This document shows positions 39,265 to 46,184 of a stretch of DNA of 64,000 nt, one piece after another. The stretch is from an uncultured Prevotellaceae bacterium (GTDB lineage Bacteria; Bacteroidota; Bacteroidia; Bacteroidales; Bacteroidaceae): assembly GCA_946410305.1 (NCBI GenBank), contig CAMJZV010000007.1:1-64000 (forward strand), in the 5' to 3' direction. The translations under genes were made by a program, and so were the position numbers. How positions within the stretch are numbered: the first letter of the stretch is position 1; each line of letters starts with the position of its first letter. The notes below the pieces were generated by a model, which saw only the letters and a program-made list of their open reading frames with translations, had not been told where the DNA came from and ran no database searches.

Positions 39265-39540
39265 TGGTTCGGGGAGAAATCCGGACCAATGAAAGCATTC
39301 GCTATTATTTCGCGCATAGCCAAGAAAAGCCTAGGAAACTCAAATTGGTATAACAAGCACGACAATAATATGTGACAGGTGAGCCGTAAGGATAATCGCC
39401 TGTTCTACCGTATAGTGAAGCAACACGCATATAGCGTGGTGCAACTTATGGTAGACAGGGGTTCCAAAAGTTATTCCTAGGCTTTCACCTCTTGCTATGC
39501 GCAATAAGAGCATCACGCTTCTTTTGTGTCCTAGCGTGAT
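39265..39540 (+). ncRNA. Candidate structured RNA (about 275 nt)
   Basis: Stems by inspection: 5' hairpin 39265-39272/39281-39288 (8 bp, purine loop GGAGAAAT); long closing helix with GCGCATAGC 39312-39320/39494-39502, AAGA/TCTT 39322-39325/39490-39493 and AAAGCCTAGGAA 39326-39337/39474-39485, extended outward by GCTATTATT/AATAAGAGC; inside it a hairpin ACAGGTGA/TCGCCTGT (39375-39382/39396-39403) and a hairpin CTACCGTA/TATGGTAG (39405-39412/39447-39454) capped by CACGC/GCGTG; 3' hairpin ATCACGCT/AGCGTGAT (39512-39519/39533-39540). It contains no ORF. It could be a separate RNA or the 5' leader of the methyltransferase mRNA. It does not show the signatures of tmRNA, RNase P, 6S or SRP RNA. Confidence 0.75.
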
Positions 39541-39573
39541 TGATAGTCGGTGCTGAGAACTATTTACTATCAA
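39540..39573 (+). promoter_or_regulatory. Hairpin covering the methyltransferase translation start
   Basis: TTGATAGT (39540-39547) pairs perfectly with ACTATCAA (39566-39573), ending 3 nt before the ATG at 39577, so it would sequester the ribosome-binding region. Confidence 0.65.
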
Positions 39574-39576
39574 TCT

Positions 39577-40680
39577 ATGGCAAATAATACTAATCTCGGT
39601 GCAGCGAAGGCTGCGAAGAATGATGAATTCTATACTCAATATGCTGATATCCAGAAGGAAATAAATGCTTATCTGGAATATAACCCCGACACTTTCCGTG
39701 ACAAGGTGGTCCTCCTACCATGCGATGATCCTGAATGGAGCAACTTTACTCGTTTCTTTGCGCAGAATTTTGAACGTTTGGGGTTGAAGCGTCTCATCAG
39801 TACCAGCTATGCGGTAGAGAGCAAGAAATACAAGAACTATCAGCCCACACTCTTTGAAACAGAGAGCCCTATTTTTGATATTGACAAGACGCGTATCAAG
39901 GGTAAGATATTCGAATTGACTCACGACACCAATCAGAATGGTCGCATAGATATTGACGACTTGGAATGGCATTACCTTGAAGGTGATGGCGACTTCCGTA
40001 GCAAGGAGGTTTGCAAGCTAAGAGATGAAGCGGACATTATCGTTACCAACCCGCCTTTCTCGTTGTTCAGAGAATTTGTGGCTTGGATATTTGAAGCCCA
40101 AAAGAAGTGTTTGATTATTGGAAATCAAGGTGCCGTAAGTTATAAGGAGGTATTCCATCATATAATGAATAACCGTTTATGGTTGGGTAATGGGTTTAGT
40201 GCGGGTAATGCATATTTTGGACTTCCTAAAGAGTTTGTACGTGAGTTCGCATCAGGAGTTTATGATGAAAAAACTGGCCTTGTAAAATTTCGCAATTGTT
40301 GCTGGTTAACCAACCTTGAACATGGTAGAAGACATGAACCATTGAAGCTAATGTCAATGAAAGATAATCTTCGATTCGGAAGGCACAAAGATCTCAAAGA
40401 AAATGGATACCGCCATTACGTGAATTACGATGCGATTGAAGTCCCGTATACAGATTCTATACCCGATGATTACCAAGGAATAATGGGAGTACCCATTACA
40501 TTCCTAGGCAGATATTGTCCTGAACAATTTGAGATAATTGGACATAGCCTTCAACTTGCTGATATGAATATCATCAAACAAAGACAGGGAAAAGCTGGAG
40601 GTGGCCCAAGATTCTATGTCGAAGATAATGGTAAGTTAGTTCGATTATATGAACGTATAGCAATCCGCAAAAAACAATAA
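39577..40680 (+). CDS. EcoRI-family adenine-specific DNA methyltransferase
   Basis: 367 aa, related to M.EcoRI: '[19 protein letters not shown]' at the N-terminus, '[20 protein letters not shown]' and catalytic motif IV NPPF in '[19 protein letters not shown]' (about residue 157). It transfers a methyl group from S-adenosylmethionine to adenine in DNA. No EcoRI-like restriction gene is adjacent; the next gene, 5 bp downstream, is a DUF262-HNH protein. The start at 39577 (MANNTNLG) lies directly after a hairpin; nine upstream codons in the open frame belong to it. Confidence 0.9.
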   Translation: MANNTNLGAAKAAKNDEFYTQYADIQKEINAYLEYNPDTFRDKVVLLPCDDPEWSNFTRFFAQNFERLGLKRLISTSYAVESKKYKNYQPTLFETESPIFDIDKTRIKGKIFELTHDTNQNGRIDIDDLEWHYLEGDGDFRSKEVCKLRDEADIIVTNPPFSLFREFVAWIFEAQKKCLIIGNQGAVSYKEVFHHIMNNRLWLGNGFSAGNAYFGLPKEFVREFASGVYDEKTGLVKFRNCCWLTNLEHGRRHEPLKLMSMKDNLRFGRHKDLKENGYRHYVNYDAIEVPYTDSIPDDYQGIMGVPITFLGRYCPEQFEIIGHSLQLADMNIIKQRQGKAGGGPRFYVEDNGKLVRLYERIAIRKKQ

Positions 40681-40685
40681 CAGAT

Positions 40686-41858
40686 ATGAAACCTACACTT
40701 ATCACCGACTGGACCATTGGCGACATTTGCAAGGGATTCCAGTACAACGAATACGAAGGGAAGGGCTTGTATGGTCTTTCGGGTAAGCTGACTATTCAGC
40801 CCGAGTTTCAGCGCCATTATCTCTATGCTGAGAATGGTGGCAAGAAGGAGGTAGATGTGATTCAGTCTGTGCGTAACGGCTACCCGCTGGGACTAATCTA
40901 CTTCTCTAAGGTTGGTGAGGGTAAGTATGAGGTGCTCGACGGTCAGCAGCGCATCACGTCGCTTGGACGCTTCATTACTGAGAAGTTTGCGTGGATAGAT
41001 GCTGATGGACGTCCTTGGTATTTCTCGGCCTTGAATGCAGACGAGCAGAAGAAATTCCTGAACACGCCATTGCTTATCTATGTCTGCGAGGGCTCAGAGA
41101 AGGAAATCAAAGACTGGTTCCGCACCATTAATATCGTGGGTATTCCACTGAATCAGCAAGAGACGCTCAACGCCGTGTATAGCGGTCCATTTGTCACAAA
41201 AGCCAAGGAGGAGTTCTCGAACTCCAACAATACGAACATCAACAAATGGAGTTGTTTTATCCCTGGCACAGCCAAGCGTCAGGACTATCTGGCTGCTGCA
41301 CTCGACTGGGTGAGCCGTGGCAATGTGGAGAACTATATGGCTGCCCACCGCTACGACAATGATATAACAGAGTTGAAGGCTTACTTCACCAGTGTCATCG
41401 ACTGGATAACCTCAGTATTCGACTTCAGCCCTGAAAAGGAGATGTGTGGACTGAAATGGGGCGAGCTATATGAACGTTACCATAAAACGGCCTACGACCC
41501 TGCAGCAGTAGCAGAGAAAGTGAAGGAACTCTACGAGAGCTTCTATGTGAAAGAAAAGAAAGGCATCTACGAGTATATCCTTGATGGGTGTCAGAATACG
41601 AAGTTGCTGAATGTGCGTGTATTCGACGAACCTACCAAGAAGGCAGTCTACGCGCAGCAGACAGCAGCCGCCAAGGAAAAAGGAGAGAGCAACTGTCCGC
41701 TATGCGCCATCGGCCACGATTCCAACCACACCAAGATTTGGGAATTAAAAGACATGGATGCCGACCATGTGACAGCGTGGAGCAAAGGTGGTGCTACCGA
41801 CATCAGCAACTGCCAGATGTTGTGCAAGACGCATAATAGAGCAAAAGGAAATAGATAA
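40686..41858 (+). CDS. DUF262-HNH protein (GmrSD/ParB-like nuclease fold)
   Basis: 390 aa. N-terminal DUF262: '[10 protein letters not shown]' and '[16 protein letters not shown]' (the DGQQR motif, about residues 75-95), a ParB/Srx-like fold that hydrolyses nucleotides in GmrSD-type restriction proteins. C-terminus (about 335-390): HNH nuclease with zinc Cys pair CPLC, '[14 protein letters not shown]' and '[15 protein letters not shown]'. Co-transcribed with the methyltransferase (5-bp gap). It may be the nuclease of a two-gene restriction-modification-like defence unit; this is inference from domains and pairing. Confidence 0.85.
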   Translation: MKPTLITDWTIGDICKGFQYNEYEGKGLYGLSGKLTIQPEFQRHYLYAENGGKKEVDVIQSVRNGYPLGLIYFSKVGEGKYEVLDGQQRITSLGRFITEKFAWIDADGRPWYFSALNADEQKKFLNTPLLIYVCEGSEKEIKDWFRTINIVGIPLNQQETLNAVYSGPFVTKAKEEFSNSNNTNINKWSCFIPGTAKRQDYLAAALDWVSRGNVENYMAAHRYDNDITELKAYFTSVIDWITSVFDFSPEKEMCGLKWGELYERYHKTAYDPAAVAEKVKELYESFYVKEKKGIYEYILDGCQNTKLLNVRVFDEPTKKAVYAQQTAAAKEKGESNCPLCAIGHDSNHTKIWELKDMDADHVTAWSKGGATDISNCQMLCKTHNRAKGNR

Positions 41859-41861
41859 GAT

Positions 41862-41918
41862 AAATCAGAAAACGGAAGTCATTGCGGCTTCCGTTTTTCG
41901 TGTGGTTTTTGAAATAAA
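41862..41918 (+). repeat. Terminator-bearing direct repeat, copy 1
   Basis: 57 bp, matching 42667-42724 except for one substitution and one extra T. It contains a perfect terminator stem AAAACGGAAG/CTTCCGTTTT (41869-41878/41888-41897) directly after the HNH gene. The two copies bracket a two-gene cassette. Confidence 0.9.
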
Positions 41919-41929
41919 ACGCCTAATCA

Positions 41930-41961
41930 TTTGGAACTTATTGTTTTTTACCCTAACTTTG
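41930..41961 (+). promoter_or_regulatory. Promoter of the 44-aa/DUF6169 cassette
   Basis: TTTG (41930-41933), 20-nt spacer, TAACTTTG (41954-41961): a full consensus match 25 bp before the first start codon. Confidence 0.88.
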
Positions 41962-41986
41962 CAGTCAGAAAGTAAAAGCGACGATT

Positions 41987-42121
41987 ATGGAAGCAAAGAG
42001 AACAACACAACAGGTCATCGACTGGCTGAAAGCCGCTGAGAAACGACAGCAGGACTGGCAGCAGGAAGTAAAGAAACGCTGGGCTGAAAAGAAACAGCCC
42101 ACAATTGTTACCACAGTATGA
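41987..42121 (+). CDS. 44-aa helical small protein
   Basis: MEAKRTTQQVIDWLKAAEKR... : highly charged, Gln/Lys/Glu/Trp-rich, predicted to be helical, with no membrane segment. It directly follows a perfect promoter and its stop overlaps the next start (ATGA at 42118-42121), strong signs of a real, translationally coupled gene. Family not recognised; it could be a small partner or antitoxin-like peptide of the downstream protein. Confidence 0.65.
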   Translation: MEAKRTTQQVIDWLKAAEKRQQDWQQEVKKRWAEKKQPTIVTTV

Positions 42122-42615
42122 AACAGCTCAATGTCGACCGCATCAACATCAAGGCGCCCTACAAGGTGAGCCAGGATGGCAAGCAGCTGGTTTTCGAGAC
42201 CCACTACGGCCTGCATTACGAAATCAGATTCTTCGAGGAACAGCCCATCGGTGGCTGCGAAACGTGGCAGTTTAGTTTTGCCAAGGCCGAAGATACAGCA
42301 ACGCCCGAGGATCCCTATGTGCGTTTCACGTTGTTTGCCGTCATCGATGAATTCTTCACCGACAACGACAATGTGATGCTCTACATCTGCGACACAAGCG
42401 ACAGCCGCGAGGCTGCTCGCAACCGTCTCTTCATCCGCTGGTTTAAGCAATCGGCTGAACCTAATCGCTTCACTATCCGTTCGGCTAGTACCACCATTGA
42501 GGGACAGGGATTTTTTGCCGCCATCATCGTGGAGAACCGTAATCCACTGCTGACTGATATTACCGCAGACTTCGACCAGACGGCCGTTTCGCTAACGAAT
42601 AAGCCTAGCGAATAG
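42118..42615 (+). CDS. DUF6169-like protein
   Basis: 165 aa, soluble. 'LVFETHYGLHYEIRFFEEQPIGGCETWQFSF' and 'VMLYICDTSDSREAARNRLFIRWF' fit the small Bacteroidetes DUF6169 family as I recall it; function unknown. The latter half resembles a sensor or immunity-like alpha/beta fold, but nothing catalytic is visible. Second gene of a cassette bracketed by terminator-bearing direct repeats. A run of ten G (42621-42630) lies just past the stop. Confidence 0.6.
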   Translation: MKQLNVDRINIKAPYKVSQDGKQLVFETHYGLHYEIRFFEEQPIGGCETWQFSFAKAEDTATPEDPYVRFTLFAVIDEFFTDNDNVMLYICDTSDSREAARNRLFIRWFKQSAEPNRFTIRSASTTIEGQGFFAAIIVENRNPLLTDITADFDQTAVSLTNKPSE

Positions 42616-42666
42616 TTCAAGGGGGGGGGGATAGATGCTATCAGCTACCCCGAGTCAGCTAAGAAA

Positions 42667-42724
42667 AAATCAGGAAACGGAAGTCATTGCGGCTTCCGTT
42701 TTTTCGTGTGGTTTTTGAAATAAA
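42667..42724 (+). repeat. Terminator-bearing direct repeat, copy 2
   Basis: 58-bp second copy of 41862-41918, with the same terminator stem, placed after the DUF6169-like gene. Serves as its terminator. Confidence 0.9.
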
Positions 42725-42749
42725 TCAGCAAAGAAACTCTATCATTGCA

Positions 42750-43061
42750 TTACTTAATCCTTGCAGTCAATCTTGAAGGATTCTGGCGTCTGTCCCAAAT
42801 ATCGACTATCCAAATGGTAGTCTTGGTGACGTGATAGATAAAATAGTAGTTCTTATTGATTGAGATAGAACGATACATGCGCTTGCGGTCAGACAACAGC
42901 ATTTCTGGATGACCGACCTCAGGATGTTTCAGTAATGTAGCTCCACGTTCACGAACGCGTTCAATAAAAAGGCTGGCAGACCTTGCCCCTGCAAACTCTG
43001 CAAAGACAGCCACAATCCTTAAGTACTCTTCGCGTGCCTGTTTAGTAAACTGTAGTTGCAT
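42750..43061 (-). CDS. RelE/ParE-family toxin
   Basis: 103 aa. 'LQFTKQAREEYLRIVAVFAEFAG' start, 'LKHPEVGHPEML' and 'YRSISINKNYYFIYHVTKTTIWIVDIWDRRQNP' end match ParE/RelE-fold toxins, which inhibit gyrase or cleave mRNA. Which of the two activities applies cannot be read with certainty. Overlaps the upstream antitoxin gene by 20 bp, as usual for such pairs. Confidence 0.88.
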   Translation of the reverse strand: MQLQFTKQAREEYLRIVAVFAEFAGARSASLFIERVRERGATLLKHPEVGHPEMLLSDRKRMYRSISINKNYYFIYHVTKTTIWIVDIWDRRQNPSRLTARIK

Positions 43062-43323
43062 ATCGGTTTACAATAGACTGAGCATCAAGCATTACCTGCT
43101 CCCACGAGACCCCATGATTATTATCCATTTCCTCCTCTGCCCGGTCAATGCGGGCATTCATTTCTTCATTGTTGCTCGGGCCGACAAGAGGCATTCCAGG
43201 CCAGCTATCAATATTGTAACCCATAGAAGATACATCATTACGTACAGCAGCGCCAACTGGTTCTGCAGCCATCTTGATGCATTCCTCTTCATTAATATGA
43301 GACTTCTTTTCTTCGTCCTTCAT
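43042..43323 (-). CDS. Antitoxin partner of the RelE/ParE toxin
   Basis: 93 aa, acidic, with no clear ribbon-helix-helix or HTH N-terminus. The C-terminal half ('NARIDRAEEEMDNNHGVSWEQVMLDAQSIVNRY') is helical and is the likely toxin-wrapping region; a similar end is common in antitoxins paired with Bacteroidetes ParE. Assignment rests mainly on position upstream of and overlapping the toxin gene. Confidence 0.75.
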   Translation of the reverse strand: MKDEEKKSHINEEECIKMAAEPVGAAVRNDVSSMGYNIDSWPGMPLVGPSNNEEMNARIDRAEEEMDNNHGVSWEQVMLDAQSIVNRYATTVY

Positions 43324-43345
43324 AACTACAATGTTTCTTTGCCTG

Positions 43346-43376
43346 CAAAGATAATAATTAATTACAAGATGACAAA
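43346..43376 (-). promoter_or_regulatory. Promoter of the toxin-antitoxin operon
   Basis: TTTG (43373-43376), 19-nt spacer, TATCTTTG (43346-43353) on the minus strand, 22 bp before the antitoxin start. Confidence 0.8.
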
Positions 43377-43392
43377 GATAACGACCGAAAAA

Positions 43393-43424
43393 TTTGCATA
43401 TCTCGCCTATTTTTTGTATCTTTG
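43393..43424 (+). promoter_or_regulatory. Promoter of the second smalltalk gene
   Basis: TTTG (43393-43396), 20-nt spacer, TATCTTTG (43417-43424): full consensus, diverging from the toxin-antitoxin promoter. Confidence 0.88.
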
Positions 43425-43472
43425 TACTTGAGAATTAACCCTAATTATTAACCATTAAAAACACACAACGCT

Positions 43473-43562
43473 ATGAACAAAACAGTAAAAATCATTCTGG
43501 AGATTATTGCAGCCATTTGTGCAGGACTGCTTGGCGGTGCTGGGGCGCAGACTTTGATGTAA
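43473..43562 (+). CDS. Smalltalk-family miniprotein, second copy
   Basis: 29 aa: basic start MNKTVKIILE, then a hydrophobic Ala/Gly-rich helix to the end. Same family type as the gene at 5497. A perfect promoter lies 48 bp upstream, so it is expressed. Here it is not beside an HU gene but upstream of a small membrane protein. Confidence 0.65.
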   Translation: MNKTVKIILEIIAAICAGLLGGAGAQTLM

Positions 43563-43618
43563 GATGTCTGATGTAAGATGTAAGAGGTCTGATGTAAGAA
43601 GTAAGATGTAAGATGTAA
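43552..43618. repeat. GATGTAAGATGT tandem repeat
   Basis: About eight imperfect units of GATGTAAGA with TCTGATGT variants fill the gap between the smalltalk gene and the next ORF; the last sense codon and stop of the smalltalk gene are already part of it. Confidence 0.8.
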
Positions 43619-43625
43619 GACGACT

Positions 43626-43859
43626 ATGGAAAACACGCGATTCAAAATCTCTCAGTATGCCTGTGCGGTGTTGCTCATTGTGAGCAGCATCGCATTGGTG
43701 GCCAATCAGGTAGTGATGATTGACGATGTCAGCAATGGCCTGCTGGTCTATGTGGCACAGGCCTTCCTGCTCGTCGCCAGCATCTTCGGCCTCGACTATT
43801 ACATGAAACTGATAACAAAGAAAATCAATGGACCCCACAGTCGTTTAGGATGCGGGTGA
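43626..43859 (+). CDS. Small two-helix membrane protein
   Basis: 77 aa with two transmembrane segments (about residues 12-32 and 38-60), separated by a short polar loop (MIDDVSNG), ending in a basic tail. No family recognised. Probably co-transcribed with the smalltalk gene. Its last 35 bp overlap the convergent folK gene, so the C-terminal residues are read from DNA shared by both strands. Confidence 0.6.
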   Translation: MENTRFKISQYACAVLLIVSSIALVANQVVMIDDVSNGLLVYVAQAFLLVASIFGLDYYMKLITKKINGPHSRLGCG

Positions 43860-44184
43860 CGTAGGGACGCTGCCAGTCGCGCTCATGATAGCGTTGATCG
43901 TCGTATTGCAGAAGGTCCAGGTCTATGGTTACTGCCTCCTTGGTGCGACCAGTCTCTGCCTCCGTCTTTTTCAGCAGTTGCTGTAGGTCGTCAACTGCCA
44001 ATGCTGTATAGCCTGTCACCAGTCGGTTCATATACCACTTGCCAGAGCCTTTGATGTCTGCCGTCCATAGCACGCGACTGAGACGAAAGTCATCTAGCAG
44101 ATAAGACAAGCGTTCTGATGCCCAGCGGATGTGGGCTGACTGTCGATAGTTAGAACCTAAGGCTATGATGACACGGTGTTTCAT
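43825..44184 (-). CDS. folK: HPPK, 6-hydroxymethyldihydropterin pyrophosphokinase (short)
   Basis: 119 aa against about 159 in E. coli. Family marks are 'VIIALGSNYRQSAHIRWASERL' and the metal-binding 'AVTIDLDLLQYDD'. Transfers pyrophosphate from ATP to 6-hydroxymethyldihydropterin in folate synthesis. The missing part is in the middle loops, as in other short Bacteroidales homologues. Start overlaps the fbp stop (ATGA). Confidence 0.82.
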   Translation of the reverse strand: MKHRVIIALGSNYRQSAHIRWASERLSYLLDDFRLSRVLWTADIKGSGKWYMNRLVTGYTALAVDDLQQLLKKTEAETGRTKEAVTIDLDLLQYDDQRYHERDWQRPYVTRILNDCGVH

Positions 44185-46160
44185 TTTGATTCTGTGATTA
44201 TGCCGTGACGATAGGCATAAAGAAGCTGTCGCAGGTCTTCAATCTGTGAGCGCAGCTCTTCACCACGGTCGGTGTCTGCCACCAGCATGCGATGGGCAGA
44301 GAGTTCTACGAGTTGGGTGGTAGACTTGATGTCCGTTCCTTTCTCAATAGCCTCTGATGCGCTGGTAAATGGTTCATGCTGAACGAGTTGGAAGCCGCGG
44401 CTATGGTAAACCAGCGTGTATCCCGCAATACCTGTCGTAGAGTGATATGCCTGCGAGAAACCGCCATCAATCACCATCAGTTTACCATTCGCCTTGATGG
44501 GATTTTCACCTTTGGAGGCGTGTACAGGTACATGACCATTGATGATGTGGCGATGTTCTCCTTTTACGCCAAACGCGTCGAGAATACGGTCCACCACCTC
44601 TTCCGAATCGCGCAACTGGAAGTAGTAACCTTTCTCTTCTTTGAAAGTTTCCTTGTCCGTCAGGAAATAGCGTTCGAAAGTTGCCATCTTTGACTTGTCG
44701 AAGAGAGGAGAGTCCTTGCCACACCACAGGTAGAGGAAGTAGTCGCGTGCATAAAGGCGTAGCTCCTTTTCTGTATCACTTTCGAAGGCGGCACGCACCA
44801 GCATGCCGATGTGATGCATCAGTTCCTTACCGCTATAGCGTTTGCCGTCGTAGAGTTCCACCTCTTTCAGTGAACCATCAGCATTCAGCGGGCATGAGGC
44901 ATGGAACAGTAGGTTCTGGTTGCAGATAGTATACATGCAACCATGCGAGAGTATCATTTTGATATGTTTCTGCAGTTTCTCACTGGCTCGGAACGAGTGG
45001 TGTAGACGTTCCATCAACTGGTTCTCCTCTGGAGTCAACTCGCAGGGGTTCTTAGGATCAATGGTGGGGAAGTTGTTGGAACGCATCTCATACTCCCTGC
45101 CGTCAAGAACTAACACGCCACGCTCATAGTCGATGTGGTCGAGCAGACAACGGTCCTGCATGCCCCACTCGGGACGACGCTTAAATATCTGCGCTTCCTT
45201 CTTGAACTGGATAATCGAGATGGCCTTGTGCATCTGTGCCGTCAGACGGATGTATTTCTCTTCCATGGTGTTTCCAGCCATCAGCGTGGGGATGAACTCC
45301 TCGCAAGGGTCGTTGCCATAGACCTCCATTGCGAAGGTAGCCAATGGCACGAGGTTGATGCCATAAGCTTCTTCGACTGTGGCAAGATTCGCATAGCGTA
45401 ATGAAAGACGCAATACATTACAGATACAGGCATTGTTGCCTGCTCCAGCTCCCATCCACAGCATGTCGTGATTGCCCCACTGGATGTCCCACGAATGATA
45501 TTGCTTCATGGTGTCCAGAATGATGTGGGCACCAGGACCTCTATCATAGATGTCACCCAAAATATGTAGTTGATCGATTGACAGACGCTGGATAACATTA
45601 CAAAGTGCTATGATGAAGTCGTCGGCACGTCCTGTAGAGATGATGGTGTCGACGATGACACTGACATAAGCTGCTTTGTCGTTATCGTCTGTACGCTCGT
45701 GCAACAGTTCCTCAATGATATAGGCAAAATCCTCAGGGAGTGACTTACGCACTTTAGAACGGGTGTATTTTGACGACACGTCGCGACAGACCGCAACCAG
45801 GCGGTGGATAGTGATATGGTACCAGTCGTCGAGATCATCTGACTCGGCGGCTTTAATAAGTTCCAGTTTCTCCTCAGGATAATAGATGAGCGTACACAAT
45901 TCGCGACGCTCTTTATCTCGGATGTCACCGGCAAACAACTCACTGACCTTGCGGCGAATGTTTCCAGAGGCATTCTTGATAACATGCTTGAAAGCGGCAC
46001 TCTCTCCATGGAGATCAGCCAAGAAATGCTCTGTACCCTTTGGCAAATTCAGTATAGCCTCCAAATTGATAATTTCGGTGGCTGCTGCAGCTATCGTGGG
46101 AAAAGAAGTAGACAGCAATCGCAGATAGTGCATGTCGTGTTCTGAGAATTGTTCTTTCAT
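44181..46160 (-). CDS. fbp: Fructose-1,6-bisphosphatase, class III
   Basis: 659 aa, metallophosphoesterase-type FBPase known from Firmicutes and Bacteroidetes. Motifs: 'FLADLHGESAAFKHV', 'GDIYDRGPGAH', 'WGNHDMLWMG', 'INGHVPVHASKGENP'. Gluconeogenic enzyme giving fructose 6-phosphate. In an operon of kinase, two glycosyltransferase-like genes, fbp and folK. Confidence 0.96.
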   Translation of the reverse strand: MKEQFSEHDMHYLRLLSTSFPTIAAAATEIINLEAILNLPKGTEHFLADLHGESAAFKHVIKNASGNIRRKVSELFAGDIRDKERRELCTLIYYPEEKLELIKAAESDDLDDWYHITIHRLVAVCRDVSSKYTRSKVRKSLPEDFAYIIEELLHERTDDNDKAAYVSVIVDTIISTGRADDFIIALCNVIQRLSIDQLHILGDIYDRGPGAHIILDTMKQYHSWDIQWGNHDMLWMGAGAGNNACICNVLRLSLRYANLATVEEAYGINLVPLATFAMEVYGNDPCEEFIPTLMAGNTMEEKYIRLTAQMHKAISIIQFKKEAQIFKRRPEWGMQDRCLLDHIDYERGVLVLDGREYEMRSNNFPTIDPKNPCELTPEENQLMERLHHSFRASEKLQKHIKMILSHGCMYTICNQNLLFHASCPLNADGSLKEVELYDGKRYSGKELMHHIGMLVRAAFESDTEKELRLYARDYFLYLWCGKDSPLFDKSKMATFERYFLTDKETFKEEKGYYFQLRDSEEVVDRILDAFGVKGEHRHIINGHVPVHASKGENPIKANGKLMVIDGGFSQAYHSTTGIAGYTLVYHSRGFQLVQHEPFTSASEAIEKGTDIKSTTQLVELSAHRMLVADTDRGEELRSQIEDLRQLLYAYRHGIITESK

Positions 46161-46184
46161 AGTCTTATATTTTAGGCTGTAATC

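Noticed and set aside
39265..39540. Structured RNA considered as tmRNA, RNase P RNA, 6S RNA or a retron RNA
   Set aside because: No tRNA-like end or tag ORF, no conserved RNase P core sequences, not a single rod with central bubble, and no reverse transcriptase gene nearby.
39265..39540. Structured RNA considered as an OMEGA/HEARO-type guide because an HNH gene is close
   Set aside because: The HNH protein has a DUF262 domain, not the RuvC/bridge-helix architecture of IscB, and another gene lies between.
42621..42630. Run of ten G as a phase-variation switch
   Set aside because: It lies after the stop codon of the DUF6169-like gene and before the terminator, so slippage would not change a known frame; a promoter role is not evident.
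43552..43618. Tandem repeat considered as a CRISPR array
   Set aside because: Units are about 9-20 bp without unique spacers and no cas genes are present.
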